Shown here in pieces: positions 26,654 to 38,600 of a stretch of DNA of 64,000 bases; the stretch's first letter is position 1; every line of letters begins with the position of its first letter. The notes under the pieces are model-generated. The model was given only the letters and a program-made list of their open reading frames with translations, ran no database searches and was not told the DNA's origin. Source of the stretch: Coriaria nepalensis. Taxonomy: Eukaryota; Streptophyta; Magnoliopsida; Cucurbitales; Coriariaceae. The position numbers and the translations under genes were made by a program. The stretch spans positions 8,943,501-9,007,500 of the forward strand of contig CP114500.1 in assembly GCA_027186245.1 (NCBI GenBank), in the 5' to 3' direction.

Positions 26654-29600
26654 TCATATCATTTGATTTATAGGGCGGGCACGCAAAACTTGACTGTGAT
26701 ATTGACCGAGGGCCCATATAGTGAAAATGTTACGGTATGCAGAGTAGCTGATCATACAGTTTTTGTTGAAGACTCCCATTATCTCCTACGTGAGTGAAGC
26801 AAAAAAAGATAGGTATCCATTAAGGATTCCAAATATTTGCAAGCAAGGTTTGTGAAATGAAAAAAGAGAGATACTGAAAACTTTAATAATTTGCTCTAAA
26901 AATTTACAGGGTATTTATACATTAAAAACCCTAAACTAATTATGGTAAGATCTTAACAACTAATTTACAATTTCATATCTTTAGAAAAATATTCTAAGAT
27001 ATCTCTTCCTAATATTTCTCCTCAGATTCTCTAACCAAATCCTAACATTATCCTTTTTTATTTCCAACACTCTCCCTCAAGCTGGTTCAAAGATATCTAG
27101 TAAACCTAGCTTGCATACCAACTTGTCGAAATTAATTTTCCAACTTTTCTTTAATGAAATGTCTATCAATCTCCACATGTTTAGTCCTATCATGCTGAAC
27201 CAGATTATGAGCAATATTGATAGCTGCTTTATTGTCATAGTAGAGTGTTATAGGAATAGTACTCGAGAACTTTAAATCTTTAAGTAGCCCTTTTAGCCAT
27301 AGTATTTCACAAATCTCTTGAGCTACCACCCTAAACTTGGCTTCTACATTACTTCTAACTACTACATTCTATTATTTACTTCTCCAAGTTACTAGATTTC
27401 CACCAACATAAGTACAGTAGCCTGAGGTAGACTTTCTATTAGTTACACTACCTACCTAGTTAGCATCTGTGAATGCTTCAATCCTGACATGTCCATGATT
27501 CTGAAATAGCAATCATCTTCTCGATTTTCCTTTTAGATACTTAATTATTCTGTAAACAACATCAAAGTGTTCTTCTTCAAGTGAGTGCATGAATTGGCTC
27601 ACAACACTTACTGCAAATGCTATATCTGGCCTAGCATGAGATAGGTAGATGAGTCTTCCCACTCGTCTTTGAAACTATTCCCTATTCACCATTCTATCTG
27701 AACTTGCTGCCTTTAACTTCAAGTTTGCTTCCATAGGAGTTTCAACCGGTTTGCACCCGAGATAACCTGTTTCTTTAAGCAAGTCAAGTACATACTTCCT
27801 TTGAGAACAAAAATTCAATTCTTAGATCTCGCAAATTTCATTCCCAAAAAGTACTTCATAGTTCCAAGATCTTTTATTTCAAATTCTGTGGCCAGAAACT
27901 TCTTCAACCTTTCTAGTTCATCTACATCACTTCCAGTTAGGATCATATCATCCACATAAACAATGAGAATGACAATCTTACCATCCCTAGAATGCTTAAC
28001 AAATAACGTATGATCTACTTGAGTTTGATGATATCCACGACCCTTTAGAGACATAGTCAGGCGATCAAATCATGCCCTAGGTGATTGCTTTAGGCCGTAT
28101 AGTGACTTTCTTAACTTGCAAATCTTCCTTGTTCCATAATGTCCTTCAAGACCAAGTGGTAAATCCATAAACATTTCCTCTTCTAATTCCCCATTAAGGA
28201 ACGCATTTTTCACATCTAGCTGTTGTAAAGGCCATTCGAGATTAGCAGCAAGTGAAAGCAATACTCTAATATAATTTACTTTAGCAACCGGGGCAAATGT
28301 CTCTCGGTAATCTATTCCATAGGTTTGTGTGAAACCTTTAGCCACGAGCCTTGTCTTGTACCTTTCAATCTTCCCTTCTGCATTGTACTTCACAGTAAAC
28401 ACCCACTTGTAGTCTATTGTTTTTCCTCCATTAGGTAAGCTCATAATCTCCCACATGTTATTTTTATCAAGTGCTCTCATCTCTTCTAACACAACCATTT
28501 TCCATTATGGTTGACTCATTGCTCCCTTATTTCAGAATTGAAACACTGGATAGATTAGCAGTAAATGTTCTATAGCTAGGAGATAACATATGATAGGAGA
28601 CATATTTAGCAATATGATGCATAGTACAAGTACATATCTATTTCCGAAGGGCAATAGGGATATCAAGATCAGTATTTGTAGCAACAACTTTATCATGATG
28701 ATTTGAAATACTTGAAATATTTGGAACTGTAATACCTGTTTCATTTACAAGATCATCATCCACAGAGACATTTTGGTAGGTAGGAGGTTGAGGTTCTTTA
28801 TTTTGAATCTGCTTCCTCCGAGGGTAGACTAGCAGCTTAGGTTGCAGCACTGTATGTAATTTTTTCCCTCCTGACAAAGAGTTTAACATTTGATTCTATA
28901 GGAAAGGAAGGATCATATAGGTTACTAGATTGAGAGACATTTTGAGTAGGCATATCTAGAACTGGTAGAGGTAAAAAATTTGAAGTTTCCCAAAAATTAT
29001 CTTCCATCCTAGAATTACTCTCCCCCTAAAGAGAATTTTTAGTAAAGTAAGGTGTGTCTTCAAAGAAAGTTATATCCATGCTTACAAATAATTTTTTGAA
29101 CGTAAGATGATAACATTTATACCCTTTTTGATTTGGAGAATAGCCTACAAAGACACACTTTTCAGCTCTTGGATCAAGTTTTGATCGGTTGTGTTTGTGT
29201 ATATGAACAAAAACTGTGCAGCCAAAAATTCTAGGAGATAAAGAGTTAAATATCAAAATATGAGGAAATAAACTATCTAGTACCCGAAATAGTTGTTACT
29301 CTAGAGAGTTTCCAAATATCATTGTGAATTAAATAAAATGGTCTAGAAGCTTAATAGGAATGAGATTTATAAGAAGCTCTCTGATGTTTTGATAATTCAC
29401 ATGGTTCACATTGAAGAGACATTGGATTAACATGATTGTCTTTAAAGAAAGATGGAAATAAATGCTTAAGGTAAGGAAAACTAGGATGACCTAACATATA
29501 ATGCCATAACATTATTTTGTCTTTAACAGGAATAGAAATACTACTACTTGCAATTTGAGCTTGTTCACCCTTGGTAGTCGATTCATCAAAATCATCAACC

Positions 29601-32600
29601 ATCCTAGCACTGCCAATCATCTTCTTCGAATGATCTTGAAATTCACAATAAAAATCATAGAATTTCACTAAACAATTAGAATCTTTAGTAAGTTTGCTAA
29701 TTGATAAGATATTACATGATAACTTGGGGACATGTAAAACATATTTTAGAGTAAGATCATTTGAGATAGTGACTGAACATTTTCCTGCAATTGGAGATAA
29801 ACTCCCATCTGCTATAGAAATTTTAAGATTACTAGGACAAGTAGTATATGAGGAGCAAACATGAGATGAATTGGTCATATGATCAGAGAATCAGTGATCC
29901 ATGGTTCTAGATTAGAAAAAACAGTTGATGCTATGAGACAACTATCTTTTTTAGCAAAAAACCTGAACCTAAACTAGAGATAGGAATTTGGCTGATTATT
30001 TTGTATATTTGATCAAGCTGTTCTTTGCTAAGGGAAGGGGATGATGTCTCGGTTTCAATGGACACATGCATTCCATGACTGTTTTTATCTCCACTTCGGT
30101 TGCCTTTCCAATTCTGTGTCTTTCCATGAATTTTCCAGCAGGTAACCCTAGTATGTCTAGGCTTGTTACAGTAATCACACCAAGCTCTAACCTTCTCCTC
30201 AAACCTCGAAGGTTGAACATAGGAGGAATTAGATCCTCTTGGCTTATAAGCCGCTGCTGTAGTTACCACTATTTCTGTTGATACCGTGGTGTTAAGGGAA
30301 GAATTTTCAAAAGTTTCCATAGAACCCTTCTTCCTCATCATCACAATTTTATGACTCTCTTCCCTTCTAATTTCTGAAAAAACTTCCCTTATAGAGAGGG
30401 CAGTGGTTCTTTTCCTAGAATTTGACCTATTCTTGCTTCATCTAGGTCAGGGTTGAGACCAGCCAAGAACTCAAACACCTTGTCTTTTTCTACTATTTTC
30501 TTGAATTGTGCAGCATCTATTCCACATGTCCAATCAAGATTATAAAATAGGTTTAGTTCTTGCCATAACCCTAATAGCTTATTATAGTAATCGGTGACAG
30601 TCATCTCTCATTGTTTCATTTCTCAGAACTTTGTCTTAATTTCATATACTTATGCTGAGTTTCCCAAGTCTGAGAAAGTGGAGGATATTGCATCCCAAAT
30701 TTCCTTTGCAGTAGGCAGATACATGTAGTTTTGACTAATATCTTCAACCATCGAGTTCACAAGCCAAGAGATGATGATATAGTTCTCTTCTTCCCAAGTA
30801 GAATAATTCAGATCTTTCATATTAGGTGCTTTTGTAGTTCCTGTTATATGCCCCATCTTTCCTTTTCCTTGAAGAAATAGTCTCATTAATTGAGACCATC
30901 TTAGGAAATTCTGTCCATTTAACAGATGTGTTGCTCTGGATGGTGGATTTCTCATTGAGACTAAGAGGAAGTCATGCTAAGAGACGACGACTTCCTCTTA
31001 GTGACTGTCAAGGAATCATCACCCATATTGTTGTGAATTTGAAGAATAAATCTTCACGAGAGGTCTATTTTCCGAGCAATAAACGAATGGAGGTCACCGG
31101 TTGATTAAGTCAACCGTTAATGACCTAGAAGAACCTTAGCTCTGATACCATGAAAACTTTAATAATTTGCTCTAGAAATTTATAGATTACATACGTAGGG
31201 TATTTATATACTAGAAACTCTAGACTAGTTATGGTAAGATCTTAACAACTAATTTACAATCTCATATCTTTAGAAAATATTCTAAGATATCTTTTCATAA
31301 TATTTCTCCTCAGATTTCTCTAACAAAATCCTAACATTATCCTTTTTTATTTCCAATAGATACCTTTCCATACCTCCTGAGGAAAATCACCGTTATCCAT
31401 TTGGGAATTAATTAGTATCCTCGCTGCACGGTGCAGAGGTGTCACATCTCTCTCAACCTGGCCAAAGGACGAAAGATAGGTACCAATTAATTAGTATACT
31501 TCGTTATCACTTTGTCTACATTAGAAATCAACCTTTTAAGGTCTCTCTCTTCTTCTTATCTTCCTTTTGTAGAAATAACAATATATGTACCATGCTATAT
31601 CTTAACCAATATTTCCCCTTTACACCATAAAAAGAACCTTCCACATTTTCATGAAGTTGTTTAATCTCTTTAGGAAAAAAATTATCCAAAAAGACCTGCA
31701 ATTTGATGTTCAAGAAATATTAGGAATTCATTACCTGGCCGGCACTGATGAGTGCCAGCATTGCCCAACCAGTATTGACAAGATGTGGCTTGTTGTCATT
31801 GAGATTTGTATACACCTGTTTAAGAGAAGAGAAATAAAAATAGCTTGAATATTATTATAGTTGGAGAATGTTAAGAGTCTCAATGATAGATAATATAATT
31901 GAGCCAATTTCCTATAAATTCGAACTTTTAAGACAGTCGATAACTTAATATGATATCAGAGTTAAAAGTTTCGAGTTCAAATCACAGTTACTTCTCCCTT
32001 TATTATTTCTGCATATAATATACCTTTTGGATTTATTTGTCATTTATTTGCACGTGCAAGACCTACATTGTTATAGACTTACCCATGAGGAGGAGTGTTA
32101 TGAGTTTTAATGATAGATAATATAATTGAGCCCGTTTCCTATAAGTTTGAACTTTTAGGACAATCGGTAACTTAATCGAGAAGAAGGATATATAGACCCG
32201 ATTCGGGTGAGACTTCATGAAAAGTCAAAAGAGCATATACCAAAAAGTTATCTACATCAGGAAGGCGACTGTAAGACCAACCCTGCCTAGGTAAGAGAAT
32301 GCAAACATATATCAAATGTGATGGATTCCATAACCTTATTCTGACAGGAAAGGTAACTTTCTCCCCAGCCACCTAAAGCAAGCTCCTTGGATAGCAGAAA
32401 ATCACAAGCTTTGCGGATGCTCATGCAATTGCTGTATGTCCTTCCAGCAACAACCAATCCTTGAATCCCAAACCACCCACCATAGGTGAAACAAACCCCC
32501 CAGGATCCATACCTGATAAAATATCTTAACATCAACAGGATGCAACACACTAAAATGGTTCTGAGAGGATCAGGCCATACTGAGGCATTGCAGAGAACTA

Positions 32601-35600
32601 GTTATCCAAATAGCAAAATACTTTTATTTCAACATGAAAATAGTTTGTATAGATATATGAAACAAACCAGGATCCATCGGCTGCTTGTGTGTCTTCAATG
32701 AACTTTGCAGCCTTAGCAACACAATGGTCTATTTCCTCCCTTCTATGCCCAGGATTTAATTTCTTGAATAATGTCAATGCTTGAATTGCTGTTGAAGTAC
32801 ATTCAACATATCTGCATACCCATGCAAGGCGGCATTAATCAAGGTTCTAGAATCTTATCAAAAAAGCTTTAAGGATTTAAATTACTATTCAAAATACTCA
32901 CGGGTAGTCAATGACAATATCCCCAAATGTTTCAGCGGGATTGATTAGCTGAAATTAGAACAGAAACAAGAAATAATGCAAAATATTGATAAATAATAAT
33001 GGCCTTAAGCACTTGTGAGTACCTCCAACCAAGGGTAGGATCTAGTCAATTCATAAGTTGCAAAGCCTCCATTAGCATTCTGCAGTAGTTCCAAAAACAG
33101 AAATCATGAAAAAGTGCATACTGTTCTCAATATACCCATGCAGAAATATTATGTCCCACCACCATTTGAGATTCAAAGGAAAGAGCGATAAAGACATATC
33201 AAGATCTCATCCGTAGAATTGCATTGAACCAAGTTACCTGTAAGGAAAGGATAACATTTACAGCATCGTATAGCTGTCTTTCATCAAGAGAATTCCCAAC
33301 TGTTTCTGATGGAAGCTTTGACAGTAAGAGAACCGCCTGCTTCAAACATCATATATTTACTAAAGGGAAATCCAATGTATGAGATATCTTAGAGTTTGGT
33401 CAGACACTTCACCTTCAACCCTTCTGCTGTGCAATCAGAGATAGGCCAACCATGGTCTGCAGTTGAAAATGGCCATGCACCTTTTGAAATGTGACGATAC
33501 CAAAAAGAAAGATCTCCAGGACAATCATTTATAACCTTGAAAGCAGAAAATAATTTCAAATGATAATTTACAGGGTAAAGAAGAATTGGCATCGATAAAA
33601 TCATGCTGAAGAAACCTGGGAATCTTTTATGAAGTCATGTGCATTTCTTAATGTTGGTCCATATTCTTCAGCAATGGAGGTTGATAGGATTGCTTGAACA
33701 GCAAATGCAGTATCCCATAATTGACTTCCGTTGTAACCCTGTGGGACCCAGATATTAAAATGATGCTTTCTTTTTAAAATATCAAAATCTTTCTAAGGAC
33801 ATCAAAATCTATCTATTAGCTAACATATTAAATAAAGAGAGAGGGAAGATGGGGAGGTTCTCAGATCATTCAGGAATCTAATGCAATCTGGACCTGCATT
33901 TTCATGCCATCTTCAGCAACCCACAAATAGTCATAGATTCTAGGAATATGCAATTTGAAGGCCTCAGAGTGTGGATCCTCCACCCAGCAACAAAGCATGT
34001 TCAAAACCTGCATAATATGAAGTATAGAATCAAAAGATCCATGGGACATATATAAACTTTAATAATTTGCTATTGTAATTTTAATGTTACAGAACTAGGA
34101 TATATATATACAAGAAACCCTAGACTAGTCTTGGTAACTCTTACAACTAATTAACAATTGCATATCTTAGAAATATATTCTAAGATTTCTCCTAACCGAA
34201 TCCTAACAATATCTGTCCATATTTTCAACACTTCCCCTCAAGTTGGTTCACAGATGTCTAGTAAATCCAGCTTGCATATCAACTTGTCGAATTGAATCTT
34301 TTGTAGTCCTTTAGTAAAGATGTCTGCCACTTGTTGATCTGTAGGAATATAAGGCATACATACTATACCTTCTTCCAACTTCTCTTTAATGAAATTTCTA
34401 TCAATCTCCACATGTTTAGTCCTATCGTGTTGAACACGATTATGAGCAATATTGATAGCTACTTTGTTGTCACAGAGTGTCATTGGAATAGTACTCGAGA
34501 GTTTTAAGTCTTCAAGTAGCCTTTTTAGCCATAATATTTCACAAATCCCTTGAGCAACTGCCCTAAACTCCGCTTATGCACTTCTTGCTACTACATTAGG
34601 TCATTTACTTCTCTAAGTTACTAGACTTCCACCAACATAAGTATAGTAGCATAAGGTAGATCTTCTATTAGTTACACTACCTGCCCAGTCAGCATCTGTA
34701 AATGCTTCAATCCTAATATGTCCATGATTTTGGAATAGTAATCCCCTTCTCGGTTTATCTTTTAGGTATTTTAGTATTCTGTACACAGCATCAAAGTGTT
34801 CTTCTCCAGGTGAGTGCATGAATTAACTCACAACACTAACTGCAAATAGTACTCGAGAGTTTTAAGTCTTCAAGTAGCCTTTTTAGCCATAATATTTCAC
34901 AAATCCCTTGAGCAACTGCCCTAAACTCCACTTATGCACTTCTTGCTACTACATTAGGTTATTTACTTCTCTAAGTTACTAGACTTCCACCAACATAAGT
35001 ACAGTAGCATGAGGTAGATCTTCTATTAGTTACACTACCTGCCCAGTCAGCATCTGTAAATGCTTCAATCCTAATGTCCATGATTTTGGAATAGTAATCC
35101 CCTTCTCGGTTTATCTTTTAGGTATTTTAGTATTCTGTACACAGCATCAAAGTGTTCTTCTCCAGGTGAGTGCATGAATTAACTCACAACACTAACTGCA
35201 AATACTATGTCTGGTCTACTATGAGATAAGTAAATAAGTCTTCCCACTAATCTTTGAAACTGTTCCCTATTCACCATCCTTTATGAACTTGCTGCCTTTA
35301 ACTTTAAGTTTGCCATAGGAGTTTCAACCGGTTTGCATCCGGTTTCAACCGGTTTAACTTTAAGGACATACTTTCTTTGAAAAACGAAAATTCCCTTCTC
35401 AGATCTTGCAAATTTCATTCCCAAAAAATACTTCACAGATTCAAGGTCTTTTATCTCAAATTCTATGGCCAGAAACTTCTTCTACTTTTCTAGTTCATCC
35501 ACATCACTTCTAGTTAGGATCATGTCATCCACATACACAATGAGAATAACAATCTTACCGTCACTCGAATGCTCAACAAATAACATATGATCCGCTTGAG

Positions 35601-38600
35601 TTTAGTGATATCCACAACCCTTCAGAGACTTAGTAAGGCGATCGAATCATGCCCTAGGTGATTGCTTTAGACTGTATAGTGTCTTTCTTAATTTGTAAAT
35701 CTTCTCTAACCCATAATGTTCTTCAAAATCAGAAGGTAAATCCATGAACACTTCTTCTTCTAATTCCCCATTAAGGAACGCATTTTTCACATCTAGTTGT
35801 TGTAAAAGGCATTCATGGTTAGCAGCAAGCGAAAGTAATACTCTAATAGAATTTACCTTAGCAACCAGGGCAAATGTCTCTTGGTAATCTATTCCATAGG
35901 TTTGTGTGAAACCTGTAGCCACAAACCTTGCCTTGTATCTTTCAATCTTCCCTTCAGCATTATATTTCACAATAAACACCCACTTGCAGCCTACTGTTTT
36001 ACCTCCATTAGGTAAGCTAATAATCTCCCAAGTGTCATTTTTCTCAAATGCTTTCATCTCTTCTAACAGTCATTTTCCAATCAGGTTGACTCATTACTTC
36101 CTGGATATCTTTTGGAATTGAAACACTGGACAAATTAGCAATAAAGGTTCTATAGCTAGGAGATAACTTATGATAGGAGACATATTTAGCAATAGGATGC
36201 ATAATACAAATACGGATCTATTTCCTAAGGGCGATAGGAATATCAAGATCAGAATTTGTAGAAACAACTTTATCATGATGATTTAAAATATTTGAAACAT
36301 TTGAAACTATTGGAATTGTTATACCTGTTTCATTCGCAAGATCATCATCCAAAGAAGAGTTTGAGTTTTGATTGGTAGGAGGTTGAGGTTCATTATTCTG
36401 AATTTGCTTCCTTCAAGATTAGACTAACAACTTAGGTTGCTGCACTGTTTGTAGTGTTTCTCCTACTGAAAAGAGTCTATAATGTTTGATTCTATAGGTA
36501 AGGAAGGGTCAGGTAGGTTACTAGATTGAGGAACATTTAGAGTAGGCAGATTAGTAGATCTAGAACCGGTAAAGGTAAAGAATTTGAAGTTTCCCAAAAA
36601 TGATCTTCCACCATAGAATTACTCTCCCCCTAAAGAGAATTTTTAGTAAAGTAAGGTGTGTCTTTAAAGAAAGTTACATCCATACTCACAAATTTTTTTT
36701 TGAAGTAGGATGATAACATTTATACCTTTTTGATTAAGAGAATAGCCCACAAGACACTTTTCAGCTCTAGGATCAAGTTTTGACCGGTTGTGTTTGTATA
36801 TATGAACAAAGACTGTGCAACCAAATATTCTAGGGGATAAAGAGTTCAAGATCCAGATATAAGGAAATGTTTCTAACAGTTTGTTTAAAGGAGTTTCATA
36901 TTCTAGGACTTTAGAGGAAACTTTGTTTATAAGGTAAGTAGCTATAAGGATTGTTTCCTCCCATAGAAACTTAGGTACCCTATAGTAAATATGATTGTTC
37001 TAGTAACTTTAAGTAGGTGTATTTTTTTTTCCAACTATCCCATCTTGTTGAGGGGTATCATAACAGGTAAATTGATGAAGCATGTTTTTTTCTATCAAAA
37101 ACTCATTCAGGATTGAATCAAAGTATTATTTGCCATTATTAGTTCTAAGAACCTAGATTTGTGTTTGGAACTGATTTTCAATCATATAATAGAATTTTTT
37201 GAATTTTTTAGCAACTTCGGCCTTTTCTTTTAATAGAAACACCCAACATATCCTCGTATGGTCATCAATAAAGGAGATAAACCATCTAGTACCAAGTAAT
37301 AGTTGTTACTCTATAGGGTCCTCAAATGTCAGTGTGAATTAAATAAAATGGTCTAGAAATTGATAGGAATGAGATTTATTAGAAGCTCTATGATGTTTTG
37401 ATAATTGACACAGTTCACATTGAAAAGACATTGAGTTAACATTATTGTCTTTAAAAAAAGATGGAAACCAATGGTTAAGGTAAGGAAGACTAGGATCGCC
37501 TAACTTATAGTGCTGTAACATTATTTTGTCTTTAACAGGAATATAAATACTACTACTGACAGTTTGAGCTTGTCCACACTTAGTAGTTGATTTATCAAAA
37601 TAATAGTCCATCAACCATCCTAGCACTGCCAATCATCTTCTTTGAATGATGATCCTGAAATTCACAATAAGAATAATAGAATTTCACTAAGCAATTAGAA
37701 TCTTTGGTGAGTTTGCTAACTGATAAGAGATTACATGATAACTTAGGAACATGTAGGACAAATTTCAGAGTGAAATTCTTTGAGAGAGTGACTGAACCTT
37801 TTCCTGCAATTGAAGATAAACTCCCATCTGCTATAGGAATTTTAAGATTACCAAGACAAGTAGCATATGAGGAGAAAACATGAGATAAATTGGTCATGTG
37901 ATTAGAAGCACTAGAATCAATGATCCATGATTCTAAATTAGAAAGACCATTGAGGCTATGGGAAAACTACTTTTTTTTGCAAGAAAACCTGAACCTAAAC
38001 TAGAGGTAGGAATTTGGCTTATTATTTTGTATATTTGATCAAGCTGTTCTTTGCTAAGGGAAGGGGATGATGTCTCAGTTTCAATGGACGCATGCATTCC
38101 ATGACTGTTTTTATCTCCACTTTGGTTGCCTTTCCAATTCTGTGTCTTTCCATGAATTTTCCAGCATGTAACCCCAGTATGTCTAGGCTTGTTACAGTAA
38201 TCACACCAAGCCTTAACCTTCTTTTCAAACCTCGAAGGTTGAACATATGAGGAATTGGATCCTCTTGGCTTATAAGCCGCTGCTGTAGTTACCATTATTT
38301 CTGTTGATACCGTGGTGTTAAGGGAAGAATTTTCAAAAGTTTCCATAGAACCCTTCTTCCTCATCATGACAATTTTACGATTCTTTTTCCTTCTAATTTC
38401 TGAAAAAACTTCCCTTGTAGAGAGAGGGCAATGGTTCCTTTCCTAGAATTTGACCTCTCCTTGCTTCATCTAGGTTAGGGTTGAGACCAGCCAAGAACTC
38501 AAACACCTTGTCTTTTTCTACTATTTTCTTGAATTGTGCAACATCTATTCCACATGTCCAATCAAGATTATAAAACATGTCTAGTTCTTGCCATAACCCT

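Larger units (their letters stand above)
26875..31358 (-). mobile_element. Ty1/copia LTR retrotransposon C in the last intron of the cyclase gene
   Basis: It is 4484 bp, in the same orientation as the host gene. The LTRs are 26875-27069 (195 bp) and 31151-31358 (208 bp, with an extra 13-bp stretch). The primer-binding site at 31135-31150 reads TGGTATCAGAGC on the - strand; the polypurine tract is at 27070-27081. The LTR pair shows about 13 substitutions plus small indels. It lies in intron 17, beginning 15 bp past the exon 17 donor. It is the same family as element D but lacks about 0.4 kb of integrase. Confidence 0.94.
31869..32177 (+). mobile_element. TRIM (terminal-repeat retrotransposon in miniature) in cyclase intron 15
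   Basis: It is a 309-bp element on the + strand, antisense to the cyclase gene. Two 82-bp direct repeats (31869-31950 and 32096-32177) begin TGTTA and differ at 11 positions. A primer-binding-site-like sequence (TGATATCAGAGT) starts at 31951, directly after the first repeat. A purine tract (ATGAGGAGGAG, 32085-32095) directly precedes the second. GAGAA flanks the element on both sides (31864-31868 and 32178-32182). The 145-bp interior has no coding capacity. These are the defining TRIM features. Such elements need proteins from an autonomous LTR element to move. Confidence 0.9.
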
